Source: Flavobacterium jejuense (GTDB lineage Bacteria > Bacteroidota > Bacteroidia > Flavobacteriales > Flavobacteriaceae). Taken from it: DNA of 64,000 nucleotides. Positions within the stretch are counted from its first letter, which is position 1; each line of letters starts with the position of its first letter. Location: assembly GCF_006491595.2 (NCBI RefSeq), contig NZ_VEVQ02000006.1:62001-126000 (forward strand), in the 5' to 3' direction. The notes below the pieces were generated by a model. The model saw nothing but the letters and a program-made list of their open reading frames with translations, had not been told where the DNA came from and did not search any database. Of the stretch, positions 10,062 through 20,969 are shown piece by piece. Both the position numbers and the translations under genes were made by a program.

Positions 10062-10137
10062 TAAATGCAAAGTCTTTCGCTTCTTTAAAATTTCAAAAAA
10101 ATAGATGAAGTACTAAAACGTTATCGTTTATAAGTTT

Positions 10138-11491
<1,354 letters not shown>

Positions 11492-11511
11492 AATTTAAAA
11501 ACATCTTTAAT

Positions 11512-11547
11512 AAACCCTGTTAGATTTTAAAATCTAATAGGGTTTTC
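11512..11547 (+). terminator. Terminator after eno
   Basis: AAACCCTGTTAGATTTT pairs with AAAATCTAATAGGGTTTT with one mismatch and almost no loop, and ends in a short T-run. It lies 20 bases after the eno stop. Confidence 0.85.
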
Positions 11548-11642
11548 TTATATAGTTAAATTCTCATTCAAAGTAATCAAATTCTCATTTGTAGTTATTT
11601 CCTAAAATCTAAATGTTAAATTTGTTTATCAAGAAGTATAGA

Positions 11643-13598
11643 ATGAAGAAAAAAATAATCTTATATCTTTTTTTATTGGTTTCAGTTTTTGTTCAGGCCC
11701 AAGACAATACCATAGATAGCTTGAAGAATAATTTAAAAAATGCCAAAAATGATATTGATAAAGCAAAGACTTTAAATGCTATTGCAAACCATTTTAAATA
11801 CTCAGATCCAAATGAGATGGCTCTATATGCTAATGATGCATTGAAGTTAGCTCAAAAAATTAAATATAGAGAAGAAGAAGGTAATGCGTTACTAAACATA
11901 GGTACTTCTAATATTATATTGGGTAATTATAAAAAAGCATTTGAATATTTTACACAGGCAAAAGAAATTTATGAAGATGAAATTCAATCTGTAAATCAAA
12001 AAGGAATAGAATTAGGTTTAGCAAAGGCTTATGGTAGTTTGGGGATTGTTTTTTCTGAGCAAAGTAATTATGCAAAAGCATTACAGTACTATTTAAAGTC
12101 AGTAAAAATTTATGAAAACTTAAAAGACGAAGTTTATTGTGGGAAATTATACAATAATATAGGAGTTGTTTATAAATCACAACATTCTGATTTTAAAGCG
12201 TTGGAGTATTTTATAAAAGCTAATAAAATACAAACAAAATTCAAAGATCCAAATGCTGGAATTACATTAACTAATATAGCTAATATTTATTTAAATCAGA
12301 AAAATTTTGATAAAGCATCAGAGTACTATAATCTAGCTAAGCAAAGTTTAGATAAAAACCAAAATTTAAGAGCTTTAGGTGAATGGTACAACAACATGGG
12401 ATTGTTTCATAGTGTCAATAATCAATCAGATAAAGCAATTGAAAATTGGGAAAATTCAATTGTAACATTTCAAAGTATAAATGATAAGTTTGGTTTGATA
12501 GATACTTATATTTTTTTAGGACAATTTTTTTTAAAAAAGAATGATTTAGATAAAGCACTATTAAATGCAAATAGAGCATTGGATTTAGCAAATGAAATCA
12601 ATGTACTAGAACAGCAAGCTATTTCTGAAAAATTATTGAGTGATATTTATCAAAAGAGAAATAGTTCGGTTTTAGCATTAAGTCATTATAAAAAATATAG
12701 TATAATTAAAGATAGTTTGACGAATGAAGAAAATATAAGAAAATCTGTTGAAGCTTCTATGAACTATGAGTTTGAGAAAAGAGAATTGTTTCAAAAAGAA
12801 GAAAATGAGAAAAGAGAATTGTTGCTAAAAGAAGAGGCAAAACAATTTAAAATGAAGTTGGTATATGTAGGATTGATTGTTTTATTACTATTTGGAATTG
12901 GTTTTCTAATTTACAACAGAATGCAATTAAAGAAAACACTAACATTACAAAAAGAATTGGCTGAATATGAACAAAAAGCGCTTCATTTACAAATGAATCC
13001 TCATTTTGTTTTTAATTGTTTAGGGTCAATTTCTAGCTTTATTGTTCAAAACGGAACAGATTCAGCCATAAAATATTTATCAAAGTTTTCAAAATTAATG
13101 CGATTAACCCTCGAATATTCAAAAGAATCATTGATTCCTATTGATAAAGAAATTGAAAGTCTGCAAAATTATCTAGAACTAGAACAGCTTCGTTTTAATC
13201 ATAAATTTAATTTCAAAATAAATAAAAGTTTTGATATTGAAGATGATGTAGCGTTACCACCTTTATTGATTCAGCCTTTTATAGAAAATGCAATCATACA
13301 TGGAGTTATTCCCAAAAAAGAAATAGGAATTATAGAGATTGATTTTTCTGTTGAAAATGAATCTTTAATTTGTACTATTCTAGATAATGGAGTAGGAATA
13401 AATAAGTCTAAACAAAATAAAGTAAATTTAGTTTTAGCTCATAAATCAATGGCTTTGGATATTATAAAGAAACGTTTAGAAATGATAACCTCTTCAACTG
13501 GTAAAAAAGCAACTATGTTAGTAGAAGAGGTTAGTAATAATGATAATGTTAAAGGAACAAAAGTAATTTTGAATTTACCTTTACAATATGTTAAATAG
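11643..13598 (+). CDS. TPR-containing LytS-type sensor histidine kinase
   Basis: 651 residues from the ATG at 11643. An in-frame ATG at 11613 is unlikely because a TAAATTTG -7 element lies at 11617-11624. A signal peptide (KKKIILYLFLLVSVFVQAQ) precedes about six to seven tetratricopeptide repeats in the periplasmic part (such as GNYKKAFEYFTQAKEIYEDE). A coiled coil leads into one membrane segment near residues 408-424 (LVYVGLIVLLLFGIGFLIY). The cytoplasmic part is a His_kinase domain with phospho-acceptor LHLQMNPHFVFNCL and the ATPase motif QPFIENAIIHG. The LytTR regulator follows 46 bases downstream; the signal sensed is unknown. Confidence 0.9.
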   Translation: MKKKIILYLFLLVSVFVQAQDNTIDSLKNNLKNAKNDIDKAKTLNAIANHFKYSDPNEMALYANDALKLAQKIKYREEEGNALLNIGTSNIILGNYKKAFEYFTQAKEIYEDEIQSVNQKGIELGLAKAYGSLGIVFSEQSNYAKALQYYLKSVKIYENLKDEVYCGKLYNNIGVVYKSQHSDFKALEYFIKANKIQTKFKDPNAGITLTNIANIYLNQKNFDKASEYYNLAKQSLDKNQNLRALGEWYNNMGLFHSVNNQSDKAIENWENSIVTFQSINDKFGLIDTYIFLGQFFLKKNDLDKALLNANRALDLANEINVLEQQAISEKLLSDIYQKRNSSVLALSHYKKYSIIKDSLTNEENIRKSVEASMNYEFEKRELFQKEENEKRELLLKEEAKQFKMKLVYVGLIVLLLFGIGFLIYNRMQLKKTLTLQKELAEYEQKALHLQMNPHFVFNCLGSISSFIVQNGTDSAIKYLSKFSKLMRLTLEYSKESLIPIDKEIESLQNYLELEQLRFNHKFNFKINKSFDIEDDVALPPLLIQPFIENAIIHGVIPKKEIGIIEIDFSVENESLICTILDNGVGINKSKQNKVNLVLAHKSMALDIIKKRLEMITSSTGKKATMLVEEVSNNDNVKGTKVILNLPLQYVK

Positions 13599-13644
13599 CA
13601 AAATAATAAAATTAAATTTAAAAGATTTTATTAAAGACTGAATT

Positions 13645-14406
13645 ATGATTACAGCGATACTTATAGATGACGATAAGAATTTAAGAGACGGAATGAAAGG
13701 TTTGTTAGACCGTTTTGCACCAAATATAAAAATTATAGGTGAAGCAGATAGCTTGCAAACAGGAATCGATGCAATAGATAAGTTAAATCCACAGGTGGTT
13801 TTTTTAGATATTCAATTAAATGATGGAACTGGTTTTGATATTTTGGAGCAATTAGCGTTAAAAAATGGAACTATTAAATCAAATATTGTTTTCATAACTG
13901 CTCATGAGCAATATGCAATTAAAGCTTTTAGATTTAGTGCTTTGGATTTTTTGTTAAAACCTGTTGACCCAGATGAATTACAAAAAGTTATCAAAAAAAT
14001 TGAAACTGTTTTAGAAAAGACAAATGATTATGCACATATTGATTTGCTTTTAGAAAATATTCGTAAAAAAGTAGATAATTTTAAAAGAATTGCTCTTTCT
14101 ACTTCTGATGGAATACATCTTTTTGAAATAAACGACATTATTAGATGTGAAAGTGAAGATAATTATACTAAGTTTTATATTAAAAATAATAAAACTGTTT
14201 TAATATCAAAAACGTTAAAAGAATATGAAGAGTTGTTAACAGAACATGGATTTGAAAGAATTCATCAATCTCATTTAATTAACTTGGCATATTTGAAGTC
14301 ATATATTAAAAAAGATGGAGGCTACGTAGTTATGGCAGATAATAGTAATCTTCCTATTTCACAAAGAAAAAAAGAGCGTTTGCAAGAAATTTTAAAAACC
14401 ATTTAG
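13645..14406 (+). CDS. LytTR-family response regulator
   Basis: 253 residues. The N-terminal receiver domain has the acidic pocket DDDKN, the phospho-acceptor aspartate in VVFLDIQLNDGTG (about residue 54) and the conserved lysine in DFLLKPVDPDE. The C-terminal LytTR DNA-binding domain begins around residue 150 (IALSTSDGIHLFEINDIIRC) and contains ERIHQSHLINLAYL. It is the partner of the TPR histidine kinase just upstream. Target genes are not shown by the sequence, though the secreted T9SS protein downstream is a neighbour. Confidence 0.93.
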   Translation: MITAILIDDDKNLRDGMKGLLDRFAPNIKIIGEADSLQTGIDAIDKLNPQVVFLDIQLNDGTGFDILEQLALKNGTIKSNIVFITAHEQYAIKAFRFSALDFLLKPVDPDELQKVIKKIETVLEKTNDYAHIDLLLENIRKKVDNFKRIALSTSDGIHLFEINDIIRCESEDNYTKFYIKNNKTVLISKTLKEYEELLTEHGFERIHQSHLINLAYLKSYIKKDGGYVVMADNSNLPISQRKKERLQEILKTI

Positions 14407-14492
14407 CGAATTCTAATTTAAAACAATCATTTACTCAATTGCTAAAACAGAAATAAAACAATACAACTAAATTTATATAAAATATATAAGTC

Positions 14493-17402
14493 ATGAAAAA
14501 AATTATACTCTTATTACTTTTTATAACTGGAACTTTATATGCACAACCACCTATTACAACTCCTTCAAGTTATGTGATTTGTGAATATGATACTTCTGGA
14601 TTTGGACTATTTGATCTTACTTCTAAAACTACAGAAATATTAGGTTCACTTGATCCTAGTCTTTATACTGTTACTTATTATGAATATTCCACAGATGCGC
14701 AAAACGGAGTGAATCCAATAACAAATCCTACTCAATATATTGCTACTAATGTATATAAAACAGTAAGTGTGAGGGTCTTCGAAAATGCAAATACTTCAAA
14801 TTTTGCCATAACTTATTTACAGTTAATAACTCATTATGCTCCAACCATTTTTCAGTCATCCAATATGACTGTTTTTGAGTACCCTATAGATTATATAGCT
14901 GATTTTGACTTAAGCCAACAAATTCCATTATTAGTTGGAAATCAAACTACATTGAATGTAACTTTTCATTTGTCTGAAATCGAAGCAAATACGAATACAA
15001 ATCCAATAACCAACACAACTTCTTACACTAATACAACCAATCATCAAGTAATTTATGCCAGATTAGAAAGTCCTGATACAGGTTGTTTTGATGTTGCAAA
15101 TTTTGAATTAATTGTTAGCCTTGAAGGAATAGTAAATATTACTGATGCAAATTTAAAAGCAAAATTATTAGAAGCAGATGCAACTAATTCAATTGCTTCT
15201 AATGTAAATCCAAACAGTAGTGCTACATGGAATATCTATACGAAGATTGATACTAATAATGACGGAGAAATTCAATTTTCAGAAGCAGCAGCAATTATCC
15301 ATCTAAATGTTTCAGGTGGTTCTATTACTAATACTGAAATACAAGATTTACAAGGTTTGGAATATTTTTATAATTTAAGCTATTTTAATTGTAACTATAA
15401 TCAATTAACAGCAATAGACTTAAGTGTTTATCCTAATTTGAAGTACTTCCATAGTACAAATGGTCTTATTACAAGTTTAGACTTAACAAATTGTGATAAA
15501 TTAGAAGTTTTAAATGTTGGATACAATCTGTTAACTACTTTAGATTTAAGTCAATGTCCTAATTTAACAGATTTAGTTGTTAGAAATAATTCATTTGTTA
15601 GTTTGGATTTAAGTACTAATGAAAAAATAACTTCTATTGATGCTTTTTATAATAATTTGACCAGTTTTACACTACAGAATAAAATTTTTATGAGAACCTT
15701 GAGAATCGGTTTTAATCAATTGGCAGATTTACAGCTAGTTAACTTGCCAATATTATATAGAATCCAAGCACAAAACAATGATTTAACGGAAGTTGATTTT
15801 TCAACAGTTGCCTTTCAAATAGAACCTAATAATTTACCTTCTACAAATATATTGGATGTCTCAGTTAATAATAATGTCAATTTGAATTTTATTAACCTTA
15901 AAAATGGATTTACTAATTCAAGTGTTGATTTAATGTCGGATAATCTAGACGATACTCAACAATATATATGTGTAGATGATAATGATACATTTACTTATTT
16001 TAGTACAACACTTAATCCCATTATGAATACGTATTGTTCTTTCGATCCAAATGGAGATTTTAATACGGTTAATGGTGTAGTACAGTTTGATATGGATAAT
16101 AATGGTTGTGATGTAAGTGATCCTGTTGTTCCATATCTAGGATTTGAGGTAAGTTATGATGCAGTTTCAACAAATTCATATGTGTATTCAAATACTATAG
16201 GAAATTATAGTTTGTTTGCTAGTCAAATAGGAACATATACATTAGCTCCAAATTTTGAAAACTCATCAATTTATACTATTACGCCTTTGCCTGGAGTATT
16301 TACAATTCCTGTAATAGATAATAGTGTAACAACTCAAAATTTTTGTATTTCAGCAAATGGAATATTTCCAGATTTAGAAGTGGTTATTGCTCCAATTATT
16401 CCTGCAAGACCTGGTTTTGATGCAGTTTATCAAATAGTATATAAGAATAAAGGAAATCAAATGCTTTCTGGTGAGGTAACATTTGCCTTTGATGATACTT
16501 TGCTAGATTTTGTCTCTTCATCTGTTACTCCAGATGCAATAGCTACTGGTTTATTAACATTTAATTATGCAAATTTGCAACCTTTTGAGAATAGGAGTCT
16601 TTACGTAACTTTAAATGTAAATAGCCCAACTGAAATACCAGCTGTTAATTTAGGAGATGTATTAGATTTTACTGCAACGATTAATCCAATTGTTGGTGAT
16701 GGTATGGCTGGAGATAATATTTTTGTTTTTAATCAAGATGTTATTGGTTCTTTTGATCCAAATGATATCACTTGTATAGAAGGAGATGTGGTTTCACCTG
16801 CATCCATTGGGGATTATTTACACTATGTAGTTAATTTTGAAAATACAGGAACGGATCAAGCAGAAAATATTGTTATTCGAGTAGAAGTAAATCCAGCAGA
16901 TTATGATATTAATACCATGCAACTTCTTAACGCTTCACATAATGTAGGAATTAGAGTAAACAATAATATCATAGAGTTTATTTTTCAAGCCATTTATTTA
17001 GATACAGGCGGACATGGAAATATATTGTTAAAAATGAAAACCAAAGATAATTTGATTCCAAGTGATATAGTCACTAATAAAGCAGATATTTATTTTGATT
17101 ATAATGCACCTGTAACCACTAATCTTGCAAATACAACTTTTGAAACGTTGAGTAATTCAATTGTCACAATAGATAGTTCAGTAAGTGTTTATCCAAACCC
17201 ATCAAAAGGATTGTTTACTATAAATACAAATAGTACAATTGAATCTATTGAGATATATGATGTACAAGGTAGAATAGTTCAAACAAAAAAGAGTAATGAA
17301 AAAAGTACTTTTGTTGATATTTCTAGTTTTTCAAATGGGATTTACTTTATGAAAATTAAAAGTGAAAAAGGAGAAAATATAGAGAAAATTATAAAGAAAT
17401 AA
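14493..17402 (+). CDS. Large secreted leucine-rich-repeat protein with T9SS sorting domain
   Basis: 969 residues. A signal peptide (KKIILLLLFITGTLYAQ) is followed by beta-sandwich-like repeats, then about eight leucine-rich repeats between residues 270 and 430 in the LxxLxLSxCPNLTDLxVxNN style (for example TTLDLSQCPNLTDLVVRNN). A C-terminal half holds the SFDPNDITCIEG and YVVNFENTGTDQAENIVI motifs of the DUF7619/DUF11-like module. The last 75 residues are a type A T9SS sorting domain (VYPNPSKGLFTI ... IYDVQGRIV ... GIYFMKI). The protein should be exported by the type IX system and attached at the cell surface. Its ligand is unknown. Confidence 0.9.
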   Translation: MKKIILLLLFITGTLYAQPPITTPSSYVICEYDTSGFGLFDLTSKTTEILGSLDPSLYTVTYYEYSTDAQNGVNPITNPTQYIATNVYKTVSVRVFENANTSNFAITYLQLITHYAPTIFQSSNMTVFEYPIDYIADFDLSQQIPLLVGNQTTLNVTFHLSEIEANTNTNPITNTTSYTNTTNHQVIYARLESPDTGCFDVANFELIVSLEGIVNITDANLKAKLLEADATNSIASNVNPNSSATWNIYTKIDTNNDGEIQFSEAAAIIHLNVSGGSITNTEIQDLQGLEYFYNLSYFNCNYNQLTAIDLSVYPNLKYFHSTNGLITSLDLTNCDKLEVLNVGYNLLTTLDLSQCPNLTDLVVRNNSFVSLDLSTNEKITSIDAFYNNLTSFTLQNKIFMRTLRIGFNQLADLQLVNLPILYRIQAQNNDLTEVDFSTVAFQIEPNNLPSTNILDVSVNNNVNLNFINLKNGFTNSSVDLMSDNLDDTQQYICVDDNDTFTYFSTTLNPIMNTYCSFDPNGDFNTVNGVVQFDMDNNGCDVSDPVVPYLGFEVSYDAVSTNSYVYSNTIGNYSLFASQIGTYTLAPNFENSSIYTITPLPGVFTIPVIDNSVTTQNFCISANGIFPDLEVVIAPIIPARPGFDAVYQIVYKNKGNQMLSGEVTFAFDDTLLDFVSSSVTPDAIATGLLTFNYANLQPFENRSLYVTLNVNSPTEIPAVNLGDVLDFTATINPIVGDGMAGDNIFVFNQDVIGSFDPNDITCIEGDVVSPASIGDYLHYVVNFENTGTDQAENIVIRVEVNPADYDINTMQLLNASHNVGIRVNNNIIEFIFQAIYLDTGGHGNILLKMKTKDNLIPSDIVTNKADIYFDYNAPVTTNLANTTFETLSNSIVTIDSSVSVYPNPSKGLFTINTNSTIESIEIYDVQGRIVQTKKSNEKSTFVDISSFSNGIYFMKIKSEKGENIEKIIKK

Positions 17403-17427
17403 TATTTGATTTATAATTTGTTAAGTG

Positions 17428-17465
17428 AGCATCTATTAAGTTTAAGAACTAATAGGTGCTTTTTT
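17428..17465 (+). terminator. Terminator after the T9SS protein gene
   Basis: AGCATCTATTA at 17428-17438 pairs with TAATAGGTGCT at 17450-17460 (one G-T wobble), followed by six T residues. Confidence 0.8.
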
Positions 17466-17731
17466 AAATTAAGAATGTTTTTACTGTAAAATAAATTATG
17501 TTTTTTTAAAAAATTGTACTCCTAATAATTTTTGATCAATGGAATTAGTGCTGATTTTAATTGTTTTGGTGTTTTGTATCTTAAAAGGGTTTTGTTATTC
17601 AATAAACTTATTAAGTGAAGATTTGTCTATTGAATTATAACGATATATTATTGTTAATTACTTTAAAATTTCATTGGAATTCGTTAAATTCGCAGAATAC
17701 TTTACAAATTTTCAAAAAACACATAATATAT
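17466..17731 (+). other. Intergenic region upstream of gltA
   Basis: About 265 bases without a credible gene. The open frame of gltA extends back to 17615, but this extension encodes nothing conserved. It presumably contains the gltA promoter, and TAAATTCG near 17685 is a one-mismatch -7 candidate, but no convincing -33 element is paired with it. Confidence 0.4.
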
Positions 17732-19015
17732 ATGTCGAAAACTGCAATATTAGAAATTGATGGCAAAAAGTATGAGTTTCCTATTATAGTAGGAACAGAA
17801 AATGAGGTTGCTATCGATATAGAGAAGTTGCGTGGTGCAACTGGTGCTATTACTTTAGATCCAGGTTATAAAAATTCTGGTTCTTGCAAAAGTGAAATTA
17901 CTTTTTTAGATGGTGAAGAAGGAATTTTACGTTACAGAGGTTATTCAATAGAAGATTTAGCGGATAAAGCTGATTTTCTTGAAGTGGCTTACCTTTTAAT
18001 TTTTGGTGAATTACCAAATAAAGCTCAATTAGATAAATTTGAGACTGATATTAGAAAACACACTTTAGTAAATGAAGAGATGAAAACGATTTTGGAAGGG
18101 TTTCCAAAAACTGCTCATCCAATGGGTGTTTTGTCTTCTCTTACTAGTGCATTGACAGCTTTTAACCCAAAATCGGTTAATGTTGAAAATGAAAAAGAAT
18201 TGTATGAAGCCATTTGTAAAACAATGGGTAAATTCCTTGTAATCGCAACTTGGACATACAGAAGAAGAATGGGCTTCCCTTTAAATTATTACGATAATAC
18301 AAAAGGATATGTGGAGAATTTTATGCGTTTGATGTTTGAAATTCCAACGGAACCATACAAAATGGACAAAAGAATTGTGGATGCTTTAGATAAATTATTT
18401 ATTCTACATGCAGATCACGAACAAAATTGTTCTACTTCAACAGTAAGAATTGTTGGTTCTTCTCACGCTGGTTTATTTGCTTCAATCTCTGCGGGTGTTT
18501 CTGCTTTATGGGGACCTTTACACGGAGGTGCAAATCAAGCTGTATTGGAAATGTTAGAAGAGATTCATAACAATGGAGGTGATGTAGCTAAGTTTGTTTT
18601 AAAAGCAAAAGACAAAGAAGATCCTTTCCGCTTAATGGGCTTCGGTCATAGAGTATATAAAAACTTTGATCCTAGAGCAACAATCATTAAGAAAGCAGCT
18701 GATGATGTGTTAGAAGCTTTAGGTGTTGATGATCCTTTATTAGATATCGCAAAACAATTGGAAAAAGTAGCTTTAGAAGATGAGTATTTCAAATCTAGAA
18801 ATTTATATCCAAATGTAGATTTCTATTCTGGTATTATTTATCGTGCGATGGGAATACCTGTAGAAATGTTTACAGTGTTATTCGCTATTGGACGTTTGCC
18901 AGGTTGGATTGCACAATGGAAAGAAATGCGTTTGAATAAAGAACCTATCGGTCGTCCTAGACAAGTGTACACTGGTAGTACTTTAAGACCTTTTAAAGAG
19001 GTGAACCAAAGATAA
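17732..19015 (+). CDS. gltA: Citrate synthase
   Basis: 427 residues from the ATG at 17732, where the conserved sequence MSKTAILEIDGKKYEFPI begins. It condenses acetyl-CoA and oxaloacetate, the entry step of the TCA cycle. Catalytic-site motifs are LHADHEQNCSTSTVRIVGSS, WGPLHGGANQAV and GFGHRVYKNFDPRA, with the aspartate in NVDFYSGIIYRAMGIP. This is the hexameric type II (Gram-negative) form judged by length. A palindromic terminator follows immediately. Confidence 0.97.
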   Translation: MSKTAILEIDGKKYEFPIIVGTENEVAIDIEKLRGATGAITLDPGYKNSGSCKSEITFLDGEEGILRYRGYSIEDLADKADFLEVAYLLIFGELPNKAQLDKFETDIRKHTLVNEEMKTILEGFPKTAHPMGVLSSLTSALTAFNPKSVNVENEKELYEAICKTMGKFLVIATWTYRRRMGFPLNYYDNTKGYVENFMRLMFEIPTEPYKMDKRIVDALDKLFILHADHEQNCSTSTVRIVGSSHAGLFASISAGVSALWGPLHGGANQAVLEMLEEIHNNGGDVAKFVLKAKDKEDPFRLMGFGHRVYKNFDPRATIIKKAADDVLEALGVDDPLLDIAKQLEKVALEDEYFKSRNLYPNVDFYSGIIYRAMGIPVEMFTVLFAIGRLPGWIAQWKEMRLNKEPIGRPRQVYTGSTLRPFKEVNQR

Positions 19016-19020
19016 AAACT

Positions 19021-19047
19021 AAAAATCCGAGCAACGCTCGGATTTTT
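19021..19047. terminator. Bidirectional terminator between gltA and the convergent gene
   Basis: AAAAATCCGAGC and GCTCGGATTTTT form a perfect 12-bp stem with a three-base loop. A- and T-runs lie on both sides, so it can terminate both gltA and the minus-strand gene at 19068-19430. Confidence 0.92.
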
Positions 19048-19067
19048 TATTGTTATAAAATCAAAAT

Positions 19068-19430
19068 CTATACTGGATTTTGATTTTCCTCACTTGAAGT
19101 TGCATCAGAAGAAGTATTCTTTTTATCTTTTTTTAATTCTTCTATTTTTTCTTCAACCTTCTCTATAATATCTTCAAAAGCTTCTCTTGCTTGTTGCGAT
19201 TTTTCATCTGCCCACTCACTGGCTTCATCTAATTTTTCTTTAGCGGATTTAATAAAATCTTCTGTTTTTTCTGAAAGATGTAATTCATCAATTTTTTTAG
19301 AAGCGGATTCTGCTAAATCTTCTAAGGATACTTTAGCTTCTGCAGCAAATTCAGCAGCTTTATCAATTGTTTCGTCTGCAGTTACTTTGGCTTTGCCAAA
19401 TAACGAATTTAAAAAATTTGAAAGTCCCAT
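19068..19430 (-). CDS. Small coiled-coil, apolipophorin/YtxH-like protein
   Basis: 120 residues with no signal peptide. Almost the whole chain is a charged amphipathic helix rich in Ala, Glu and Lys (ETIDKAAEFAAEAKVSLEDL, then EDIIEKVEEKIEELKKDKKN) with an acidic, serine-rich tail. Such proteins are common next to gltA in Flavobacteria and resemble YtxH or LEA-like stress proteins by composition only. It converges on gltA. Function is not known. Confidence 0.75.
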   Translation of the reverse strand: MGLSNFLNSLFGKAKVTADETIDKAAEFAAEAKVSLEDLAESASKKIDELHLSEKTEDFIKSAKEKLDEASEWADEKSQQAREAFEDIIEKVEEKIEELKKDKKNTSSDATSSEENQNPV

Positions 19431-19515
19431 AATGTTTTAGTTTTTATCAAATGTATAAATTATCTGCTAATAAATTTTTTATATTTTTAGAATTATACAA
19501 TTGCATTCCTTTTTC

Positions 19516-19523
19516 TATCTTTG
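19516..19523 (+). promoter_or_regulatory. -7 element upstream of the amidinotransferase-family gene
   Basis: TATCTTTG matches TAnnTTTG. A TTG at 19501-19503 is too close to serve as a normal -33 element, so only the downstream element is supported. Its position argues that translation starts at 19548 rather than at the in-frame ATG at 19536. Confidence 0.4.
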
Positions 19524-19547
19524 CCCACATAAGCAATGCAAAACTAT

Positions 19548-20462
19548 ATGTTACAATTAAATGTAAAGAATGAATCTTCAAGATTAAGGGCTGTTGTTTT
19601 AGGAACAGCAATAAGTAATGGACCAAATCCAAAAATCGAAGAAGCCTACGATCCAAAATCTCTCGAACATCTTTTAGCGGGTACTTATCCTGTTGAAGAC
19701 GATATGGTCAAAGAAATGGAAGCTTTTAACAAGGTATTTCAAAAATATGATGTACAAGTTTTTCGTCCAGAAATTATTCCAGATTATAATCAGATTTTTT
19801 CAAGAGATATTGGTTTTGTTATTGATGATATTTTTATAAAGGCCAATATCCTTCCAGATAGAGAAAGAGAATTAGATGCCATTCAATATGTTTTAGATCA
19901 AATAGATCCTAATAAAATTGTACGTCCACCGGAAGAAGTACATATTGAAGGTGGAGATGTGATGCTTTGGAATGATTACATTTTCATTGGAACATATAAA
20001 GGTTCTGATTACAAAGATTACATTACTGCACGAACCAATATGCATGGTGTAAATTATATCAAAGAATTATTTCCTCACAAAATTGTAAAAGAATTTGATT
20101 TGGTAAAATCTAAAATAGAACCAAGAGATAACGCTTTGCATTTAGATTGTTGCTTCCAACCATTAGGAACAAACTTAGGAATTATTTATAAAAGTGGTTT
20201 TAGAGAAGAAGCAGACTATATGTATCTTGTGAATCTTTTTGGTAAAGAAAATTTATTTCATATTGAAAGGGAAGAAATGTACCATATGAATTCCAATATT
20301 TTTTCAATAGCACCAGATGTAGTAGTTTCTGAACAAAATTTCACAAGATTAAATGCTTGGATGAGAAACAAAGGAATTACTGTTGAAGAAATACCATACG
20401 CAGAAATTTCAAAACAAGAAGGACTTTTAAGATGTTCGACACTGCCTTTGATTAGAGAGTAA
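19548..20462 (+). CDS. Dimethylarginine dimethylaminohydrolase / arginine deiminase-family hydrolase
   Basis: 304 residues from the ATG at 19548; twelve bases upstream is another in-frame ATG. The fold is the guanidino-modifying (amidinotransferase) superfamily: early substrate motif FSRDIGFVIDD, the Glu-containing EVHIEGGDVMLW, the catalytic histidine region NALHLDCCFQPLG and the nucleophilic cysteine near the C-terminus in GLLRCSTLPLIRE. It probably hydrolyses arginine or a methylated or substituted arginine. The related CtlX gene lies downstream. The exact substrate cannot be told from sequence. Confidence 0.85.
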   Translation: MLQLNVKNESSRLRAVVLGTAISNGPNPKIEEAYDPKSLEHLLAGTYPVEDDMVKEMEAFNKVFQKYDVQVFRPEIIPDYNQIFSRDIGFVIDDIFIKANILPDRERELDAIQYVLDQIDPNKIVRPPEEVHIEGGDVMLWNDYIFIGTYKGSDYKDYITARTNMHGVNYIKELFPHKIVKEFDLVKSKIEPRDNALHLDCCFQPLGTNLGIIYKSGFREEADYMYLVNLFGKENLFHIEREEMYHMNSNIFSIAPDVVVSEQNFTRLNAWMRNKGITVEEIPYAEISKQEGLLRCSTLPLIRE

Positions 20463-20473
20463 GCTTGTTCTAT

Positions 20474-20951
20474 GTTGTAGGTTATAAGTTGTAAGTTAAT
20501 TGTTTTGCGTAGTAGGTTTTAAGTTTGAGGTTTATGAAGAGTTACAAAGATTTAGATGTATATAATTTAGGATTAGAACTTTTTTATTTGTCTCATTCAT
20601 GCTCGTTAAAGTTACCGAAATATGAAATGTATGAATTAGGTAGTCAATTAAGAAGGTCTGCTGATTCAGTACCAACAAATATTGTAGAAGGTTATGGGAG
20701 AAAACGATACAAAGCCGATTTTATAAAATTCTTAACTTACTCATGGTCGAGTTGTTTAGAAACGGTATTTCACATTGAAAAGATAAATAGACTATATCCA
20801 GATGTAATGCCAAATGACTTAGAATTAATCAACAGGTATAATGAATTAAGCTCAAAAATTTATAATTTTATTAAATACGTAGAAGAAAATTGGAAAACAT
20901 AATCTCAACACACAGCATTTAACTTACAACCCACAACATATAACCTACAAC
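20474..20951. repeat. Inverted repeats flanking a four-helix-bundle gene
   Basis: The left arm (20474-20499) begins GTTGTAGGTTATAAGTTG and ends GTAAGTTAA. The right arm (20919-20951) is its reverse complement with seven extra bases inside: TTAACTTACAAC, then CCACAACA, then TATAACCTACAAC. The pair encloses only the gene at 20534-20902, so gene plus repeats form a compact unit between two related hydrolase genes. Confidence 0.8.
20534..20902 (+). CDS. Four-helix-bundle protein (S23/IVP family)
   Basis: 122 residues from the ATG at 20534; an in-frame ATG also lies at 20525. The family signature is clear: YKDLDVYNLGLELFYLSH at the start, GSQLRRSADSVPTNIVEGYG in the middle and FIKFLTYSWSSCLETVFHIE afterwards. 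Homologues are encoded in 23S rRNA intervening sequences, and the Avd protein of diversity-generating retroelements is a relative. Here there is no rRNA and no retroelement nearby. The gene stands alone between inverted repeats. Function is unknown. Confidence 0.88.
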   Translation: MKSYKDLDVYNLGLELFYLSHSCSLKLPKYEMYELGSQLRRSADSVPTNIVEGYGRKRYKADFIKFLTYSWSSCLETVFHIEKINRLYPDVMPNDLELINRYNELSSKIYNFIKYVEENWKT

Positions 20952-20969
20952 AAATAATAACAAAAAAGA

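Noticed and set aside
17615..17731. N-terminal extension of citrate synthase
   Set aside because: The 39 extra codons are not conserved in type and the standard start MSKTAILEIDGKKYEF begins at 17732.
20534..20902. Diversity-generating retroelement accessory gene (avd)
   Set aside because: No reverse transcriptase, template repeat or variable repeat is nearby; only the protein fold is related.
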